DNA of 35,209 bases from NCBI RefSeq assembly GCF_005844455.1, contig NZ_SPGF01000018.1, positions 1 through 35,209 on the forward strand, given 5' to 3'. The notes below the pieces were generated by a model that searched no databases, was not told the DNA's origin, and saw nothing but the letters and a program-made list of their open reading frames with translations. Positions within the stretch are counted from its first letter, which is position 1, and every line of letters starts with the position of its first letter. Positions 34,872 through 35,209 of the stretch are shown in pieces. This DNA comes from Streptococcus mitis. Lineage in GTDB: Bacteria; Bacillota; Bacilli; Lactobacillales; Streptococcaceae. Both the position numbers and the translations under genes were made by a program.

Positions 34872-35209
34872 CTAATACTCATCAAAAATATATTCTGGAC
34901 AAATCCATTTTCTGTGAACAATCTTCCTCAGGCATTCTATTTCCAAATTTTGAATCACTGTTTCTAACTTCAAAATGACTTCTTCTAAAGATTTGAAGGC
35001 CTTGTTTTTGAATCCACGCTTTCGTATCTCTGCCCAAACTTGCTCAATGGGATTCATTTCTGGAGTGTAGGGAGGAATAAATGTACACGTGATATTTTCT
35101 GGCAACTCCAAAGCCTGAGACTTGTGCCAGGTGCATTATCCATGACCAAAATCAGATAATCATCCGAATAATAGGCGGATAATTGCTGTAAAAATTCGTT
35201 CATCCAAGC
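34872..35209 (-). pseudogene. IS630-family transposase, 3' part, frameshifted
   Basis: The window ends inside this gene. The 3' part shows PPYTPEMNPIEQVWAEIRKRG, the DDE/D C-terminal block of IS630/Tc1-type transposases, with the last catalytic acid in NPIEQVW. Upstream, another frame gives FLQQLSAYYSDDYLILVMDNAP, which holds the second catalytic Asp. The two frames join if one base is restored near 35129, giving the expected DNAPWHKSQALELPEN. A single-base deletion therefore separates the second and third catalytic acids. A related programmed frameshift is less likely, because the deletion falls inside a conserved motif. No matching IS end was found on the left. Confidence 0.78.

Noticed and set aside
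34721-34921. A 66-codon hydrophobic minus-strand frame beside the IS630 remnant
   Set aside because: It overlaps the transposase end, the terminator and the alaT promoter. Its hydrophobic look comes from T-rich sequence.

Overview
The window looks like chromosome of a mitis-group Streptococcus (S. mitis / S. pneumoniae / S. oralis cluster). The basis is the low-GC coding style, the AmiA-AmiC-AmiD-AmiE-AmiF permease, EndA with EpuA, SepM, and the small repeats typical of this group: two 107-bp RUP copies and three BOX elements. As I remember pneumococcal gene order, the ami operon is not normally next to the tRNA-Cys/CNNM/endA block, so a non-pneumococcal mitis-group strain or a rearranged pneumococcus is more likely. 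Species assignment is inference.

Layout. 1-400: 3' end of an IS30-family transposase, cut by a RUP. 435-6916 (minus): the ami oligopeptide ABC importer, transcribed amiA-amiC-amiD-amiE-amiF, with an attenuator-like hairpin after amiA. 7074-7206 (plus): tRNA-Cys with a consensus promoter and a terminator. 7345-8676 (minus): CNNM/CBS/CorC membrane protein. 8751-8863: short BOX. 8942-14714 (minus): rsmD-coaD-sepM-ywzB, then an AT-rich acyltransferase-3 gene broken by a frameshift, then murA-epuA and endA behind an internal terminator. 14779-17362 (minus): asnA, a Bax-inhibitor-1-like protein and a SpoU-type rRNA methyltransferase. 17396-18681 (plus): acylphosphatase and a YidC/Oxa1 insertase lipoprotein. 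18754-23028 (minus): pflA, a LysA-like PLP decarboxylase, purR, a divergent BOX and yhaM/cbf1. 23018-28724 (minus): a compact housekeeping run, tatD-rnmV-rsmA(ksgA)-rsgA-rpe-thiN-rmuC, which continues into yhaM. 28883-30727 (plus): a KimA-like potassium importer. 30794-35209: a BOX, an AmiA/Ali-type oligopeptide-binding lipoprotein gene killed by one in-frame stop, a second RUP, rpmH, an alanine-type aminotransferase, and the end of a frameshifted IS630-family transposase.

How the genes relate. The ami importer brings oligopeptides into the cell for nutrition and signalling. The dead Ali-type gene is a paralogue of its binding protein AmiA. SepM (peptide-processing protease family) and EndA (DNA-entry nuclease) link the murA region to competence, although both sit in otherwise housekeeping operons. 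The 22-29 kb block covers ribosome maturation (rsgA, rsmA, rnmV), RNA turnover (yhaM), DNA maintenance (rmuC, tatD) and central metabolism (rpe, thiN).

I found no CRISPR array, phage, toxin-antitoxin pair or clearly new multi-gene defence system. The unusual signals are: (i) the frameshifted acyltransferase between ywzB and murA; (ii) three genes whose extended -10 boxes lie 6-7 nt before the start codon, predicting leaderless mRNAs; (iii) RUP insertions at exact functional boundaries (a transposase stop, the amiF terminator stem, the -35 area of the dead ali gene); and (iv) a hairpin holding the rpmH ribosome-binding site in its loop.
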